Below the pieces are notes generated by a model. The model was not told the DNA's origin. It worked only from the letters and a program-made list of their open reading frames with translations, and did not search any database. Positions 1-9,010 of a stretch of 38,315 nt of DNA are shown here, in pieces. A program made the position numbers and the translations under genes. Origin of the DNA: Calditrichota bacterium (GTDB taxonomy: Bacteria > Calditrichota > Calditrichia > RBG-13-44-9 > J075). The stretch is from positions 1 to 38,315 of the forward strand of contig JAJRYW010000332.1 of assembly GCA_024275555.1 (NCBI GenBank). Direction: 5' to 3'. Numbering within the stretch: the first letter of the stretch is position 1; the number at the start of each line of letters is the position of its first letter.

Positions 1-18
1 ATTTCCAATATTCAATTT

Positions 19-1491
19 TTAAAGTTTCTCCGGGTCAATGTTTATATATATATCTTTCAAATCCGAGTAGATGTCCAGGGCTTCGGTGCCGGGCTCCCGG
101 GTGCCGTTTCCGGACTGGCGCAATCCCCCGAAGGGCATGTGCGGTTCACTGCCGTAAGTTCCTGCATTGATCACCGCTACGCCGGCCTGGATTTTATGCG
201 CAAATTCGGTGGCGCGATGGATGCTGCGCGTGTGAATGCAGGCCGTCAGTCCGTAGGGCGAATCGTTGGCCATCTGCAGGGCGGCTTCAAAATTCTTAAC
301 GCGATACAGACAGGTGATCGGGCCGAACAGCTCGGTGGTGGAAATTTCATCATGAGGATCCACCTGTTCGATGAGGGTAGGGGCCATGTAAAAGCCCTGT
401 GCGTGCGTATCACCGGTCAATCGATGTCCGCCGGCCAGAATGACCGCTCCATTTTGTTCGGCACGCCTGATGACCGCCAGCATATTGTCCAGCTGTTTGC
501 GATTGATCACCGGGCCGAGGTCGTCGTTATCGTCCGGTCCGACGGTTAGTTCACCCGTGCGCTGCACCAGCATGGTACGCAGTTGATCATAGACGCTGTC
601 AAAGATAATAATCCTGCTGCCCGACGCGCAGCGCTGCCCGGCGTTGCTGAAGGCCGACAACAGTATCCATTTGGCCGCCGCTTTTAGATCTGCATCATCG
701 CAGACAACCAGGGGATTTTTGCCGCCCAACTCAAGCGAAACCTTTGCCAGGCGTGCGCCGGCCACGGAGGCGATTTTCCGGCCAACCGCAGCGGACCCCG
801 TAAAGCTGATCACATCAACACCCGGATCGGCAACCAGCGGTGCCCCGGCTTCCTCACCGTATCCCTGCACGATATTCAAAACGCCGGGAGGCAAGCCGGC
901 CTCATGAGCGATTTTGCCGAAATACCAGGCCGTGGCCGGTGTGTCTTCAGCGGCTTTCAACACAGCGCTGTTACCGCAGAGCAATGCCGGAAACACTTTC
1001 CAGGCCACATTGGCGATCGGCGTGTTGGCGGCAATAATTAGTCCGGCAACCCCCAGCGGCTGCCGCACGGTCATGGCATATTTGTTGGGCACCGCACTGG
1101 TGGTGGTCCGGCCGTAAAACCGGCGGCCTTCTCCGGCTATAAACTCGCCCAGGGCAATGGCGCCGCCGGTTTCACCCAAGGCAGCGCCGGGAGCCATTCC
1201 GGTTTCCGCGGCAACGACGGCCGCGATCTCCCGGCGGTATTTACGCAGGGTCCGGGTAATTTCATACAGCAGGTCCCCGCGCTGTACCGGTGTAAGACTG
1301 GCCCACGCAGGCTGGGCGTTTCTTGCGGCCCCCACCGCTTTGTGGACATCATCGGTTCGGGAGCGCACCACTTTATACAGTTCTTTGCCGGTGTCCGGAG
1401 ACAGCTTGCCGAATGTGTTTTGCGACATTGCCTCCGACTCTTTTCCATCAATCCAGTTGGGAATTATACCGGGGATGTTATTCGGACTCAT
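19..1491 (-). CDS. NAD(P)-dependent aldehyde dehydrogenase
   Basis: Aldehyde dehydrogenase superfamily enzyme, about 490 aa, oxidising an aldehyde to a carboxylate with NAD(P). With this start the general base is Glu255 in LELGGKNP and the nucleophile is Cys288 in NAGQRCASG. The cofactor-binding motif FTGSAAVGRK precedes them, and the C-terminal MPFGGLRQSGNG block is present. The ATG at 1491 is preferred because GTGGGG lies 7 nt upstream. An in-frame ATG at 1527 would add 12 residues but has no ribosome site. The substrate cannot be told from sequence; the family includes succinate-semialdehyde and vanillin-type dehydrogenases. It is the last gene of the minus-strand run that contains the neuB-type genes, with a 265-bp gap before it, so cotranscription is uncertain. 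Confidence 0.9.
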   Translation of the reverse strand: MSPNNIPGIIPNWIDGKESEAMSQNTFGKLSPDTGKELYKVVRSRTDDVHKAVGAARNAQPAWASLTPVQRGDLLYEITRTLRKYRREIAAVVAAETGMAPGAALGETGGAIALGEFIAGEGRRFYGRTTTSAVPNKYAMTVRQPLGVAGLIIAANTPIANVAWKVFPALLCGNSAVLKAAEDTPATAWYFGKIAHEAGLPPGVLNIVQGYGEEAGAPLVADPGVDVISFTGSAAVGRKIASVAGARLAKVSLELGGKNPLVVCDDADLKAAAKWILLSAFSNAGQRCASGSRIIIFDSVYDQLRTMLVQRTGELTVGPDDNDDLGPVINRKQLDNMLAVIRRAEQNGAVILAGGHRLTGDTHAQGFYMAPTLIEQVDPHDEISTTELFGPITCLYRVKNFEAALQMANDSPYGLTACIHTRSIHRATEFAHKIQAGVAVINAGTYGSEPHMPFGGLRQSGNGTREPGTEALDIYSDLKDIYINIDPEKL

Positions 1492-1548
1492 TTTAGCCCC
1501 ACTTTTTTTAGTTTGGTAATAGTTCATCGCAGAGTCGCAGCTTCCGGC

Positions 1549-1563
1549 CCATAGGGCCTATGG
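1549..1563. repeat. Tight inverted repeat upstream of the aldehyde dehydrogenase
   Basis: CCATAGG and CCTATGG form a perfect 7-bp inverted repeat around a single G, just upstream of the aldehyde dehydrogenase start. It could be an operator or part of a transcript hairpin. No regulator is identifiable for it. Confidence 0.35.
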
Positions 1564-1756
1564 CCTACGCCCCGGGGGAGAGCGCAAAAGGTCATCTTTT
1601 TTTCGTTATTTCGTGCTTACTTTCTCCTGTCTGGGTCCGGTTTATCCGGGTAAATTATAGTCATTATTCTGGATTCGATATGAAACATTATAAAAAGAGC
1701 GGAGCGCAACGACATCTTTCATTATTCATTCGTCCCTCATCAATCGTCATTCCCCA

Positions 1757-2569
1757 TCACCAGGCGGTGTAGCCCCCGTCCACGATGAGTTCGGTGCCGG
1801 TCACATAGGAGGATGCCGATGATGCCAGAAAAAGTAGCGGGCCCCGCAGATCTCCGGCCTGTGCCATTCTTCCCATGGGTACGCGACTGCAGAATTTGCG
1901 TTTAAACTCTTCATCCTGGTCTCCGAGCACCCCGCCCGGTGACAGGGCATTGACCCGCACCCCCCGGGGAGCCCATACTGTCGCCAGATATCGGGTCAGG
2001 TTGATTACGGCCGCCTTGGAGGCGCCGTAAGCCGGCGGCTTGAGAAACGGCGGATCGCCGGGGATGTGATCGTAAAACCGTTGATCCGGTGAAACACCGG
2101 CATACAGCGAGCCGATGTTGATGATCGAACCGCGTCCCGCTGTCGCCATCCGGCCGCCAAAGACCTGGCTGACAAGAAAAACGCCCAGCGTGTTGACTTC
2201 GAGAATTTGCCGGTTTTCTTCCAGTGGGATATCTTCCAGCAGATAGCCGTCTGCCGCAGCGGAGGGAGGTCGGTCGATTCCGGCATTGTTCACCAGGATG
2301 GTGGGGATGCCGAAGATTTCAACGCATTGTCCACAGGCGGCTTCGAGGGACGACCGGTCCCTGACGTCGGTACGGTAAAGTATAAGGCGTGTCTCATCAA
2401 AGCCCGACTGCAGCCGGCGGTATTCTTCACTGACCGGGGCATCGGGAAGATCAAGGGCGAATACCGAGGCTTGTGCCTCAAGCAGGGTTTCAATCCAGAT
2501 CGGTCCCAGTTTGCCCAAGGCTCCGGTGACGACGGCCACCTTCGATTTTAAGCTGAACATGTTATTCAA
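1757..2569 (-). CDS. Short-chain dehydrogenase/reductase (PtmA-like)
   Basis: Classical SDR oxidoreductase of 270 aa with a Rossmann fold. Visible motifs are the cofactor-binding VTGALGKLG (residues 14-22), NNAG (94-97), the catalytic Ser154 in NIGSLY and the YGASK pair Tyr181/Lys185. It ends with TELIVDGGYTAW, as in the 3-oxoacyl reductase-like subgroup. The start is probably TTG at 2569: it overlaps the neuB stop by 4 bases (TTGA) and has GGAGG 10 nt upstream. The ATG at 2560 is the alternative. The tight overlap implies translational coupling with the NeuB-type enzyme and a role in making or modifying a nonulosonic acid or its precursor, like PtmA in Campylobacter flagellin glycan loci. 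That role is inference from context. Confidence 0.85.
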   Translation of the reverse strand: MNNMFSLKSKVAVVTGALGKLGPIWIETLLEAQASVFALDLPDAPVSEEYRRLQSGFDETRLILYRTDVRDRSSLEAACGQCVEIFGIPTILVNNAGIDRPPSAAADGYLLEDIPLEENRQILEVNTLGVFLVSQVFGGRMATAGRGSIINIGSLYAGVSPDQRFYDHIPGDPPFLKPPAYGASKAAVINLTRYLATVWAPRGVRVNALSPGGVLGDQDEEFKRKFCSRVPMGRMAQAGDLRGPLLFLASSASSYVTGTELIVDGGYTAW

Positions 2570-3645
2570 GATGCAGCGGCCTCCGCCCAGCGTTCGGAAC
2601 CATTCAGCACCTCGATGGAGATGTCGTCATCTTCTTTCAGGGCCCGGCGGGTAGCCCGCCCGATGACTTTGTCGATCTCATAAGGATGCAGACCGTCGCC
2701 CGGCGATTTGATGGCAAGGTCTTCGCGCCGGATGGTATGACCGGCCGGAAGATCCCGGGCAGCCACAATTTTTTTGCCCATCTTGGTGATCGGGTTGACC
2801 TCACTGTCATACGTCCGCTTGATCCCGTCTCCCAGGGCAGCCTTGGTACGTTCCAAATCGCGCACCATCTTGCGAAACCCGATGGGTTCCAGGGAAAAAG
2901 CATGGTCGGTACCTTTCCAGGTGTGATTGAGGGTGAAATGCTTTTCGACAATCCTGCTGCCCAGCATGTAAGCGGCTACCGCCATGGCGATGCCATTGTC
3001 ATGGGATGACAAACCGACCACAATATCGGGGAAGCGTTCGCGAAAAGTGGTGATGACGCGCAAATTCAGTTCGCTGAATTCAGCCGGATATCCTGCCGTA
3101 CACTGTAAAATGCACAGCTGGGGGTTGCGCGGCATGATGGCGTCATAGGCCCGGTTGACATCTTCCATGGTCCCCCCACCGGTACTGATAATCATTGGTT
3201 TTTGAAATTCGGCGACGTGGGTGAGTAACGGGATGTTTTTCAGCTCGCCGGATGCCATTTTATAAAAAGGCAAGTCGAGTTTTTCCAGAAAATCAGCACT
3301 GGCAAAATCAAAGGCGGTGGCAAACAGGGTGACCCCGATTTCTTTGGCGTAATCCATGAGTTCCTTGTATTCAATGTAGCCGAATTCCAGAAATTCCCGG
3401 TGTTCTCCGTAGGTTGCGCCATAGCTGTTGGGATTGTCATAGGGCTTGTTATAACCTGCCTTGGTAAACAGCGACCGGTTGTCTCTTTTTTGCAGTTTTA
3501 CGGCGTCAGCACCGCATTCTTTCGCCACCCGGAACATCTCTTTGGCGGTCTCAAGTTTGCCCTGGTGGTTGTGGCCGATTTCGGCGATGACGTAACAGTC
3601 ACTGTCGTCTTGAACGATTTTACCGTCCAGTATTATTTTTCGCAT
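2566..3645 (-). CDS. neuB: N-acetylneuraminate synthase family protein (NeuB/LegI-like)
   Basis: PEP-dependent sialic-acid-synthase family enzyme, 359 aa, condensing phosphoenolpyruvate with an amino or plain hexose to give a nine-carbon (or related) ulosonic acid. The N-terminal TIM barrel shows VIAEIGHNHQG near residue 20, ISTGGGTMED, QCTAGYPAEF and GLSSHDNG, followed by EKHFTLNHTWKGTDH. A C-terminal SAF (antifreeze-like) domain starts near DLPAGHTIRREDL. The ATG at 3645 is chosen because AGGGAGGA lies 6 nt upstream; a longer reading to 3738 has no support. Whether the product is Neu5Ac, legionaminate, KDN or another acid cannot be decided. No CMP-transferase or NeuC-type epimerase is in view. 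Confidence 0.9.
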   Translation of the reverse strand: MRKIILDGKIVQDDSDCYVIAEIGHNHQGKLETAKEMFRVAKECGADAVKLQKRDNRSLFTKAGYNKPYDNPNSYGATYGEHREFLEFGYIEYKELMDYAKEIGVTLFATAFDFASADFLEKLDLPFYKMASGELKNIPLLTHVAEFQKPMIISTGGGTMEDVNRAYDAIMPRNPQLCILQCTAGYPAEFSELNLRVITTFRERFPDIVVGLSSHDNGIAMAVAAYMLGSRIVEKHFTLNHTWKGTDHAFSLEPIGFRKMVRDLERTKAALGDGIKRTYDSEVNPITKMGKKIVAARDLPAGHTIRREDLAIKSPGDGLHPYEIDKVIGRATRRALKEDDDISIEVLNGSERWAEAAAS

Positions 3646-3714
3646 TGTTAGTCCTCCCTTGCAAAATAATTGGTTTCCCCGAATACAAAAATTGGTGATG
3701 GGTTGATTAGTTGT

Positions 3715-3826
3715 TGATGTGGCCGCAAAAAGGCACAAAAACTACAAAAAGAAAATTTTATACTTAATAATTACAGTAGGTTATAAGATCAAGATTCAAA
3801 AATTTTGACTTTTTACAAGATTGTCA
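3715..3826 (+). repeat. 112-bp dispersed intergenic repeat, copy A
   Basis: An AT-rich 112-bp segment starting TGATGTGGCCGCAAAAAGGC and ending near GACTTTTTACAAGATTGTCA. It recurs in the same orientation and at the same length at 34571-34682, with roughly a dozen substitutions. It lies between the neuB-type gene and the KdsC-type phosphatase gene and encodes nothing recognisable. Confidence 0.85.
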
Positions 3827-3880
3827 AATATGGATTTATCCCATTATATAGGAACGAACGTTACAAACAGCGCAACGGCA

Positions 3881-4411
3881 TCATTGTTCCCGGGTCCCAC
3901 GGCCGTCCGTCCGGCTTTGTGCAAACATATCACAAACTTCACGTACGGCGCCATAGCCGCCTGGGCGGCTTGTGCGGTATACGGCGTGGGCGATAACATC
4001 CGGATGTGCGTCGTGAACCACAATGGGCAGAGCGACGCACATAAGACAGGGCAGATCGTTGATGTCGTTACCCACAAACGCTACCTCGGCCAGAGAAATG
4101 CCTGACTCCCCGGCAATACTTTCCAGCGCGGCACGCTTGTCCCGGCAGTCCTGTACACAGCGAATCTTCAGCTTGTGAGCCCGGGCTGAAACCACCGGAT
4201 TGGCCTCGGTGGAGATGATAACAGTTTCAATTCCCAGCTGTTCCAGTTTCTGCAGGCCGAGGCCGTCACTTCGAAAACAGCGTACGGCCTCAGTGCCGTC
4301 CTGCAGGACATAAACCATGTTGTCGGTGAACACACCGTCAAAATCAAAAGCGATCAGGCGAATGTTACCGATTATTTTTTCTATCTTATGAGTGATTTTT
4401 ATTTGAGACAA
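3881..4411 (-). CDS. KdsC-type HAD phosphatase
   Basis: HAD-superfamily phosphatase of the KdsC/NeuA-C-terminal type (C0 cap, normally tetrameric), 176 aa, removing phosphate from KDO-8-P, KDN-9-P or Neu5Ac-9-P-like sugars. Motif I is AFDFDGVFTD with Asp23 and Asp25. Motif II is the Ser/Thr in VIISTE, and motif IV is FVGNDINDLPC. The length matches the family. The reading opens only with TTG at 4411, because an in-frame stop lies two codons upstream and the next Met is past motif I; GGCGGA lies about 7 nt before that TTG. Being next to the NeuB-type gene favours a nonulosonate-phosphate phosphatase, but a genuine KdsC is equally possible. Confidence 0.85.
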   Translation of the reverse strand: MSQIKITHKIEKIIGNIRLIAFDFDGVFTDNMVYVLQDGTEAVRCFRSDGLGLQKLEQLGIETVIISTEANPVVSARAHKLKIRCVQDCRDKRAALESIAGESGISLAEVAFVGNDINDLPCLMCVALPIVVHDAHPDVIAHAVYRTSRPGGYGAVREVCDMFAQSRTDGRGTREQ

Positions 4412-4542
4412 ATTTCATTCCGCCCGTGGGTGGATATCGCACTCCCGTCAAGTGCGCTGCCAATGCTAAAGCTGTTGTTTATAACCCGTCCTGCGCCAGG
4501 CTGAGTCTTGTGCCGGATTGTCGTTTTCACCTTAATTATAAA

Positions 4543-6363
4543 TCATGGTACCCTACTTGCCGTAGTTTCGTTTGAAAATATTTCCCCGGTCGTGGGTCCC
4601 GCATGGAGTTTGGGATCGGTGCCCGTTTCGGTTTTTTCCAGGTGCAGGCCGGCAGCCGAAGAAACCTCCGCCGGGAAAACCGATCCGTCCTGTATTCGAT
4701 AGGCCCGATCCGCCACTTCCAGAAGGGCGGTTTGGTGGGAGATCGCCAACATGGTAATTTCCCCCCGCAGTTTCCGTAATGTATTACAAATGGCCGCTTC
4801 ACTTACCGGGTCGAGTGCGGTTGTGGCTTCGTCGAGTACCAGCAGTTTGGGCTTGCGTACGAGCGCGCGCGCGATGGCAATGCGCTGACGCTGGCCGCCG
4901 GACAGCTTGAGGCCGCGCTGGCCCACCGAGCTGTACATGCCTTTGGGCCTTTTTTCGACAAACTCCCAGATTCCTGCCTTGCGTAGCGCTGCTTCCGCTT
5001 CCCGTTCCGTGACATTCGGATCTCCCAGAGAGATGTTTATAAAAATAGAATCGTGAAGCAGCAGCGTTTCCTGGGGTACGTAGCCGATCATGCGCCGCCA
5101 TTGGTGCAGATCCGCCTGTGCCAGCGGTAGGTCGTCGAGCCAGACCTCACCGGTTTTCGGACGTAGCAGGCCGATGACCAGGTCCACAATGGTTGTTTTG
5201 CCGGCGCCCGACGGGCCGACGATTACGGTGATTTCCCCGGCTGGAAAGACAAGCGATATATCGTTGAGGACGTTGTTTTTCGAATAAGCAAACGATACTC
5301 GCTCCAGGCGAATGGCCCGTTTTAACTCCGGTTTCCGGTCCCCAAGCTTCGGTTCGCGCATTTTCTGTGCGATCTCAAGGGTCTGGGTCATGGACCAGTA
5401 ACTGTTTTCGAGGACACTCATTGTTTGATACTGTTTCTGGATTTTTCCGAGCTTGCCCAGGATGCGGCCAAGTAGCAGGATTAAAATCATGACGGCTGTC
5501 GGTGCCATGCCCCAGATAACAATCGTCACATAGATGGCAAGCAGCATAAAGGTCACTTTCATGGCCTCCTGGTAGGCTCCCAGTGACTCTTTGCTGATAA
5601 TTTCTTTTTGCAGGGCATTTTTTAATTTATTGGTTTTGCCAATCAGGATGGCTTCCGCCCGATCTTCACGTGCCATGGCTTTGAGGGGTTTGATGGATAG
5701 AATGCTGTTGACAAATTCCGAAGACATGGACTTTCTTACTTTTACCTGGCGGCGGCCGGCCCGTCTGGCCTTTTTTACAAACCGATTTAGCGGATACCAG
5801 AAGAACAACCCCGCTGCCAGGGCAATCAGGGTCGCTTTCCAGGATACCATCATGGCGATCACGACATAAATCACCGTGTGGATAATAACGACGATGATGG
5901 AAACGCCGGTGGCATAGGCCTTGGCTGTTTGAGACGTTTCACCTCCCATGGCGGCCGCAAGCTTGCCGATGGGCTGGCTGAGATGAAATTCCCAGCGCGC
6001 CAGCATATATGCCCGTAACATTTGCTGGCGTAACTTTGTCGTTAAATGCGCCACCGTGTATCCGACGTTGCGGTTGGCAATCAGAACCAGCACGGTTTTC
6101 AACAGCATGGCGGTCAGGATCAGCATCAACAGGAGTTCCAGCGTCGGGGTCAAGCCGATGGCGTTAAAAATGTCCTGGATCATCTTCCCGGCCGCGGTTG
6201 ACTGTTTGCCGGTTGCACCCTGGGTTTCTCCCAGTGCGATAGTCAGCAGTGGCAGCATCGCCGACAAGCCAATACCTTCGGCGATGCCGGATAACAGCAG
6301 GGCGGCCAACATCGACAGGGTTCGCCACGGGTACTGTCGGAAAATGATAATAACAAGGCGCAT
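4543..6363 (-). CDS. MsbA-like ABC exporter (fused membrane and ATPase domains)
   Basis: Half-size type-IV ABC exporter, 606 aa. An N-terminal six-helix membrane domain spans roughly residues 1-320, with clear hydrophobic segments near residues 5-35, 70-90, 150-190 and 265-300. The ATPase domain carries Walker A GPSGAGKTT, Q-loop GYVPQETLLL, signature LSGGQRQR, Walker B LLVLDEATTALD and the H-loop His in AISHQT. The ATG at 6363 lies 41 bases after the serine palmitoyltransferase stop. A longer reading back to 6840 would sit inside that gene and is rejected. MsbA-class proteins flip lipids across the inner membrane, so a role in moving the ceramide lipid made next door is attractive but inferred. 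Export of a glycan or peptide is the alternative. Confidence 0.88.
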   Translation of the reverse strand: MRLVIIIFRQYPWRTLSMLAALLLSGIAEGIGLSAMLPLLTIALGETQGATGKQSTAAGKMIQDIFNAIGLTPTLELLLMLILTAMLLKTVLVLIANRNVGYTVAHLTTKLRQQMLRAYMLARWEFHLSQPIGKLAAAMGGETSQTAKAYATGVSIIVVIIHTVIYVVIAMMVSWKATLIALAAGLFFWYPLNRFVKKARRAGRRQVKVRKSMSSEFVNSILSIKPLKAMAREDRAEAILIGKTNKLKNALQKEIISKESLGAYQEAMKVTFMLLAIYVTIVIWGMAPTAVMILILLLGRILGKLGKIQKQYQTMSVLENSYWSMTQTLEIAQKMREPKLGDRKPELKRAIRLERVSFAYSKNNVLNDISLVFPAGEITVIVGPSGAGKTTIVDLVIGLLRPKTGEVWLDDLPLAQADLHQWRRMIGYVPQETLLLHDSIFINISLGDPNVTEREAEAALRKAGIWEFVEKRPKGMYSSVGQRGLKLSGGQRQRIAIARALVRKPKLLVLDEATTALDPVSEAAICNTLRKLRGEITMLAISHQTALLEVADRAYRIQDGSVFPAEVSSAAGLHLEKTETGTDPKLHAGPTTGEIFSNETTASRVP

Positions 6364-6404
6364 CGTTTTTAGAAATCCAAACTTTCTGTTAATTAAACGT
6401 CCGA

Positions 6405-7595
6405 TCAGCCGGTTTGAGCGGTTTGATAAGCGGCAGCAAATGCCTGACCAATGTGCTCGATCTGCTCCGATGTGTGACCGGCACTCATACTGCAGCGCAG
6501 CAAAGCGCCGCCATCGGGCGTGGCCGGCGGCAGCACCAGGTTGACGTACACACCGTGTTCCACCAGTCGATTCCAGATGGCCAGGGCTTCGACTTTGTCT
6601 TCCTGCCTGATGGCGATAATGGGACTGGATTCCGGTCCCAGCGAAAGACCCAGGTTCTGCAGCTTTTGATAAAGCATGTCGGCATTCTTCCAGAGGCGGC
6701 GGCGCAACTCCGGTCGCGTGCGCAAAATATTTAATGCCTTGCGTGTCGAGGCGATGATCCCCGGTGACGACGATGCAGTGAATACGTAGGGCCGGCTTGC
6801 ATAGCGCACCAGGTCCAGTTGCCGATGGTTGCTGACGCAAAACCCGCCGATGGTGCCCAGGCTTTTACTGAAAGTGCCGACGATAAAGTCCGTCTCATCT
6901 TCCATACTGGTCTCCTCGGCAAGTCCCCGCCCGTTTTCGCCAAGAACGCCCAGGGAATGGGCCTCGTCTACCAGCAGATAAGCGCCGTATTTGCGTTTTA
7001 CCGCGGCGATGTCCGCCAGGGGCGCACGATCTCCCAGCATGCTGTAAAGGCCTTCCACAACAATCAGGACATTTGTGTTGCGTTTCGCAAGCCGTCGCAG
7101 CCGTTTTTCCAGATCATTTACATCGTTGTGCCGAAAGCGAATGACTTCGGCGCTTCCCAGGCGGCATCCATCATAAATGCTGGCATGGCAGTCCGCATCC
7201 AGCAGGATGACCTCATCGGGACCCACCAGGGTGGAGAGCATCGCCAGGTTGGCAATATAGCCGGTGGAAAAGACAATCGTATTGCGGTATCTAAAAAAAT
7301 CCGCCAACTCCTTTTCCAGGGCCACATGGCCTGAAAAGGTTCCATTGGCCATCCTGGATCCGGTGGTGCCGGTCCCCGCCCGGCGGGTGGCCTCGCAGGC
7401 GGCCTTGATACAATCGGTATCAAACGAAAGCCCCAGATAATTATTGCTGCCGGCCAGGATCATGCGACGGCCGTTGACAACAGCTTCTGTGGCCGAAATA
7501 ATCTCTTCCATGACGATATTGAAAAAGGCACTGCATTGCTGTTCAATTGATTGACGGGCAGCTGCCAGCGGCTGGAATTTATCGAAAATATTCAT
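6405..7595 (-). CDS. spt: Serine palmitoyltransferase
   Basis: PLP-dependent alpha-oxoamine synthase, 396 aa, condensing L-serine with a long-chain acyl thioester to 3-ketosphinganine, the first step of sphingolipid synthesis. The PLP lysine is Lys244 in VGTFSKSLG. Asp210/His213 lie in LLVDEAHSLG, and the stacking His137 is in DADCHASIYDG. Many stretches (for example TGSRMANGTF, FSTGYIANL, VYVNLVLPPATP) closely match what I remember of the Sphingomonas enzyme, more than 8-amino-7-oxononanoate synthase or glycine C-acetyltransferase. A dedicated ACP gene lies 23 bases upstream and a CerR-like gene beyond it, the same company spt keeps in Caulobacter. The N-terminus lacks a membrane anchor, as in other soluble bacterial SPTs. 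GAGGA lies about 10 nt before the ATG. Confidence 0.93.
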   Translation of the reverse strand: MNIFDKFQPLAAARQSIEQQCSAFFNIVMEEIISATEAVVNGRRMILAGSNNYLGLSFDTDCIKAACEATRRAGTGTTGSRMANGTFSGHVALEKELADFFRYRNTIVFSTGYIANLAMLSTLVGPDEVILLDADCHASIYDGCRLGSAEVIRFRHNDVNDLEKRLRRLAKRNTNVLIVVEGLYSMLGDRAPLADIAAVKRKYGAYLLVDEAHSLGVLGENGRGLAEETSMEDETDFIVGTFSKSLGTIGGFCVSNHRQLDLVRYASRPYVFTASSSPGIIASTRKALNILRTRPELRRRLWKNADMLYQKLQNLGLSLGPESSPIIAIRQEDKVEALAIWNRLVEHGVYVNLVLPPATPDGGALLRCSMSAGHTSEQIEHIGQAFAAAYQTAQTG

Positions 7596-7618
7596 TGTCA
7601 GCCATCCTCGTTCAATTT

Positions 7619-7846
7619 TTAGATTTGCAGAACAAGGTCCTCAACGGTACGTACATCCGGTAGGATATTTAACGGAATAGAGATATCAAAGCGGTCTTCC
7701 ACGATTTCCAGAATCTTCATGACTTTTAGTGAATCAAGGCCCAGTTCGCCCACCAGATCCGTCTCCGGCCTGATTGCATATCCCTCCGGAACAAATGATT
7801 GGAGGATTTGGTAAATCTGTTGCAACATGTTTCCGTTTGCCTGCAT
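7619..7846 (-). CDS. Acyl carrier protein of the sphingolipid locus
   Basis: Small acidic acyl carrier protein, 75 aa. The phosphopantetheine attachment site is Ser39 in GELGLDSLKVM, followed by the typical helix-2 sequence ILEIVEDRFDI. It is placed immediately before serine palmitoyltransferase (23-bp gap) and after the CerR-like gene. This indicates a specialised ACP that presents the acyl chain to SPT or to ceramide synthase, rather than the housekeeping AcpP, which normally sits among fab genes. The start ATG at 7846 has AAAGG close upstream. An internal Met at residue 7 is an alternative start. Confidence 0.9.
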   Translation of the reverse strand: MQANGNMLQQIYQILQSFVPEGYAIRPETDLVGELGLDSLKVMKILEIVEDRFDISIPLNILPDVRTVEDLVLQI

Positions 7847-7896
7847 AACCTTTCATTTCCTTCCTTCGACCTTCGACATTTATACACAGCCGTGAT

Positions 7897-8838
7897 TTAC
7901 ACCCCGGTGTGCCACTGCAAAGTGCGCTGCAGACCCTCGGCCAGCAGGATTCGGGGAGTCCAGCCGGTACTTGTGCTCAGGGCCCCATTATCGCTGATCC
8001 AGTCGGTATGCTGCAGCTCACGAATTTTCCCGGGGGTTAGCATGGGTGCATAACCGAAAGCCCGGGCGGAGACCAGGTTAAGCATGGCGATCAGTTTTGC
8101 CAGGATCAGCGGGACCCTTATGCAAACCACGGGTCTGTCGCCTCTCAGGTGTCTGGCCGTGGCGATTACATCATGCCAGGAGTATCCGCCGGGTTTTCCA
8201 TCATGCAGCTCAAACGTGCGGCCCTGACCGTTGTTGCAATTCAGCCAGCGTACAATACCCTCTACCAGGTCTTCCACAAAAATCAGAGAAAAACGGCCCT
8301 GGCCGGACCCCGGCAGCGGAGCAACGCCCCTTGCCATCCGGCGCCAGACAGGCAGCAGCTCCCGATCGCCCGGGCCATATACCGCACATGGCCGAAAAAC
8401 GGTCCATGGCATTTTAGCAGATTCAGCGGCCAGTACCTCCTCTGCCAATCGTTTGCTGGCAGCGTAAGGAGATAGCTGAGGTTCCCGGGCTGCCAGCGAT
8501 GACATCAATAAAAAACGCGGCGCCGGGTGTTGTTCGGTCGCCGCTTGTACCAATTGTGCCACGCCATTTACATTTACATGATTGAATTGCGCCTGGGTGG
8601 CTCCGCGCACCGTGCCGGCGCAATGTACTATAGTATCCACTCCGCGGACCAGCTGCAGGAGACTTTGATGGTCTTCAAGGTCGCCCTCTATCCATTCGGC
8701 GGGAAGGCCGGCGGGCCGTTTGGAAGCCGATGCAGGGCGGAACAGAGCGCGGATATGCCAGCCGTTGGATGTCAATCGTCGTATCAATGCGCCGCCGATA
8801 AATCCCGTACCCCCGGTTAAGGCTAACGTGCGAGGCAT
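7897..8838 (-). CDS. cerR: NAD-dependent epimerase/dehydratase, CerR-like ceramide reductase
   Basis: Extended SDR of 313 aa. The nucleotide-binding motif TGGTGFIGG is at residues 8-16, the catalytic Ser region is LLMSSLAARE (Ser113/114) and the YAASK pair is Tyr125/Lys129. In Caulobacter an epimerase-like protein of this class encoded beside spt (CerR) reduces the 3-keto group of the N-acylated sphingoid base. The position of this gene directly ahead of acp and spt argues for the same job. The assignment to CerR rests on family plus neighbourhood; a sugar-nucleotide epimerase is the alternative. GGGAG precedes the ATG by about 8 nt. The C-terminal part contains a hydrophobic stretch (PLILAKLIAMLNLVSA) that may contact membrane or lipid. 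Confidence 0.8.
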   Translation of the reverse strand: MPRTLALTGGTGFIGGALIRRLTSNGWHIRALFRPASASKRPAGLPAEWIEGDLEDHQSLLQLVRGVDTIVHCAGTVRGATQAQFNHVNVNGVAQLVQAATEQHPAPRFLLMSSLAAREPQLSPYAASKRLAEEVLAAESAKMPWTVFRPCAVYGPGDRELLPVWRRMARGVAPLPGSGQGRFSLIFVEDLVEGIVRWLNCNNGQGRTFELHDGKPGGYSWHDVIATARHLRGDRPVVCIRVPLILAKLIAMLNLVSARAFGYAPMLTPGKIRELQHTDWISDNGALSTSTGWTPRILLAEGLQRTLQWHTGV

Positions 8839-9010
8839 GGAGCTCTCCCATCAGACGCATTTTTAAACGATTTATTCATCCGCCTTCACGTTCAAACAGG
8901 GCGAAAACCTGATCTGCAAGCTGAACAAAAAAGGCGTTCGGCAGTGATTTCCGCTGCTTCACCCGTCTTTGATTCATCGGTTATGCTTGTTTGTTGTATC
9001 AAATTCAAGG

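Noticed and set aside
6364..6840. N-terminal extension of the ABC exporter reading frame
   Set aside because: It lies inside the serine palmitoyltransferase gene, has no hydrophobic or domain features, and the ATG at 6363 gives a normal exporter length.
8876..8977. 33-codon open reading between the acyl-AMP ligase and cerR genes
   Set aside because: No ribosome site and no family resemblance; the gap may simply be leader sequence.
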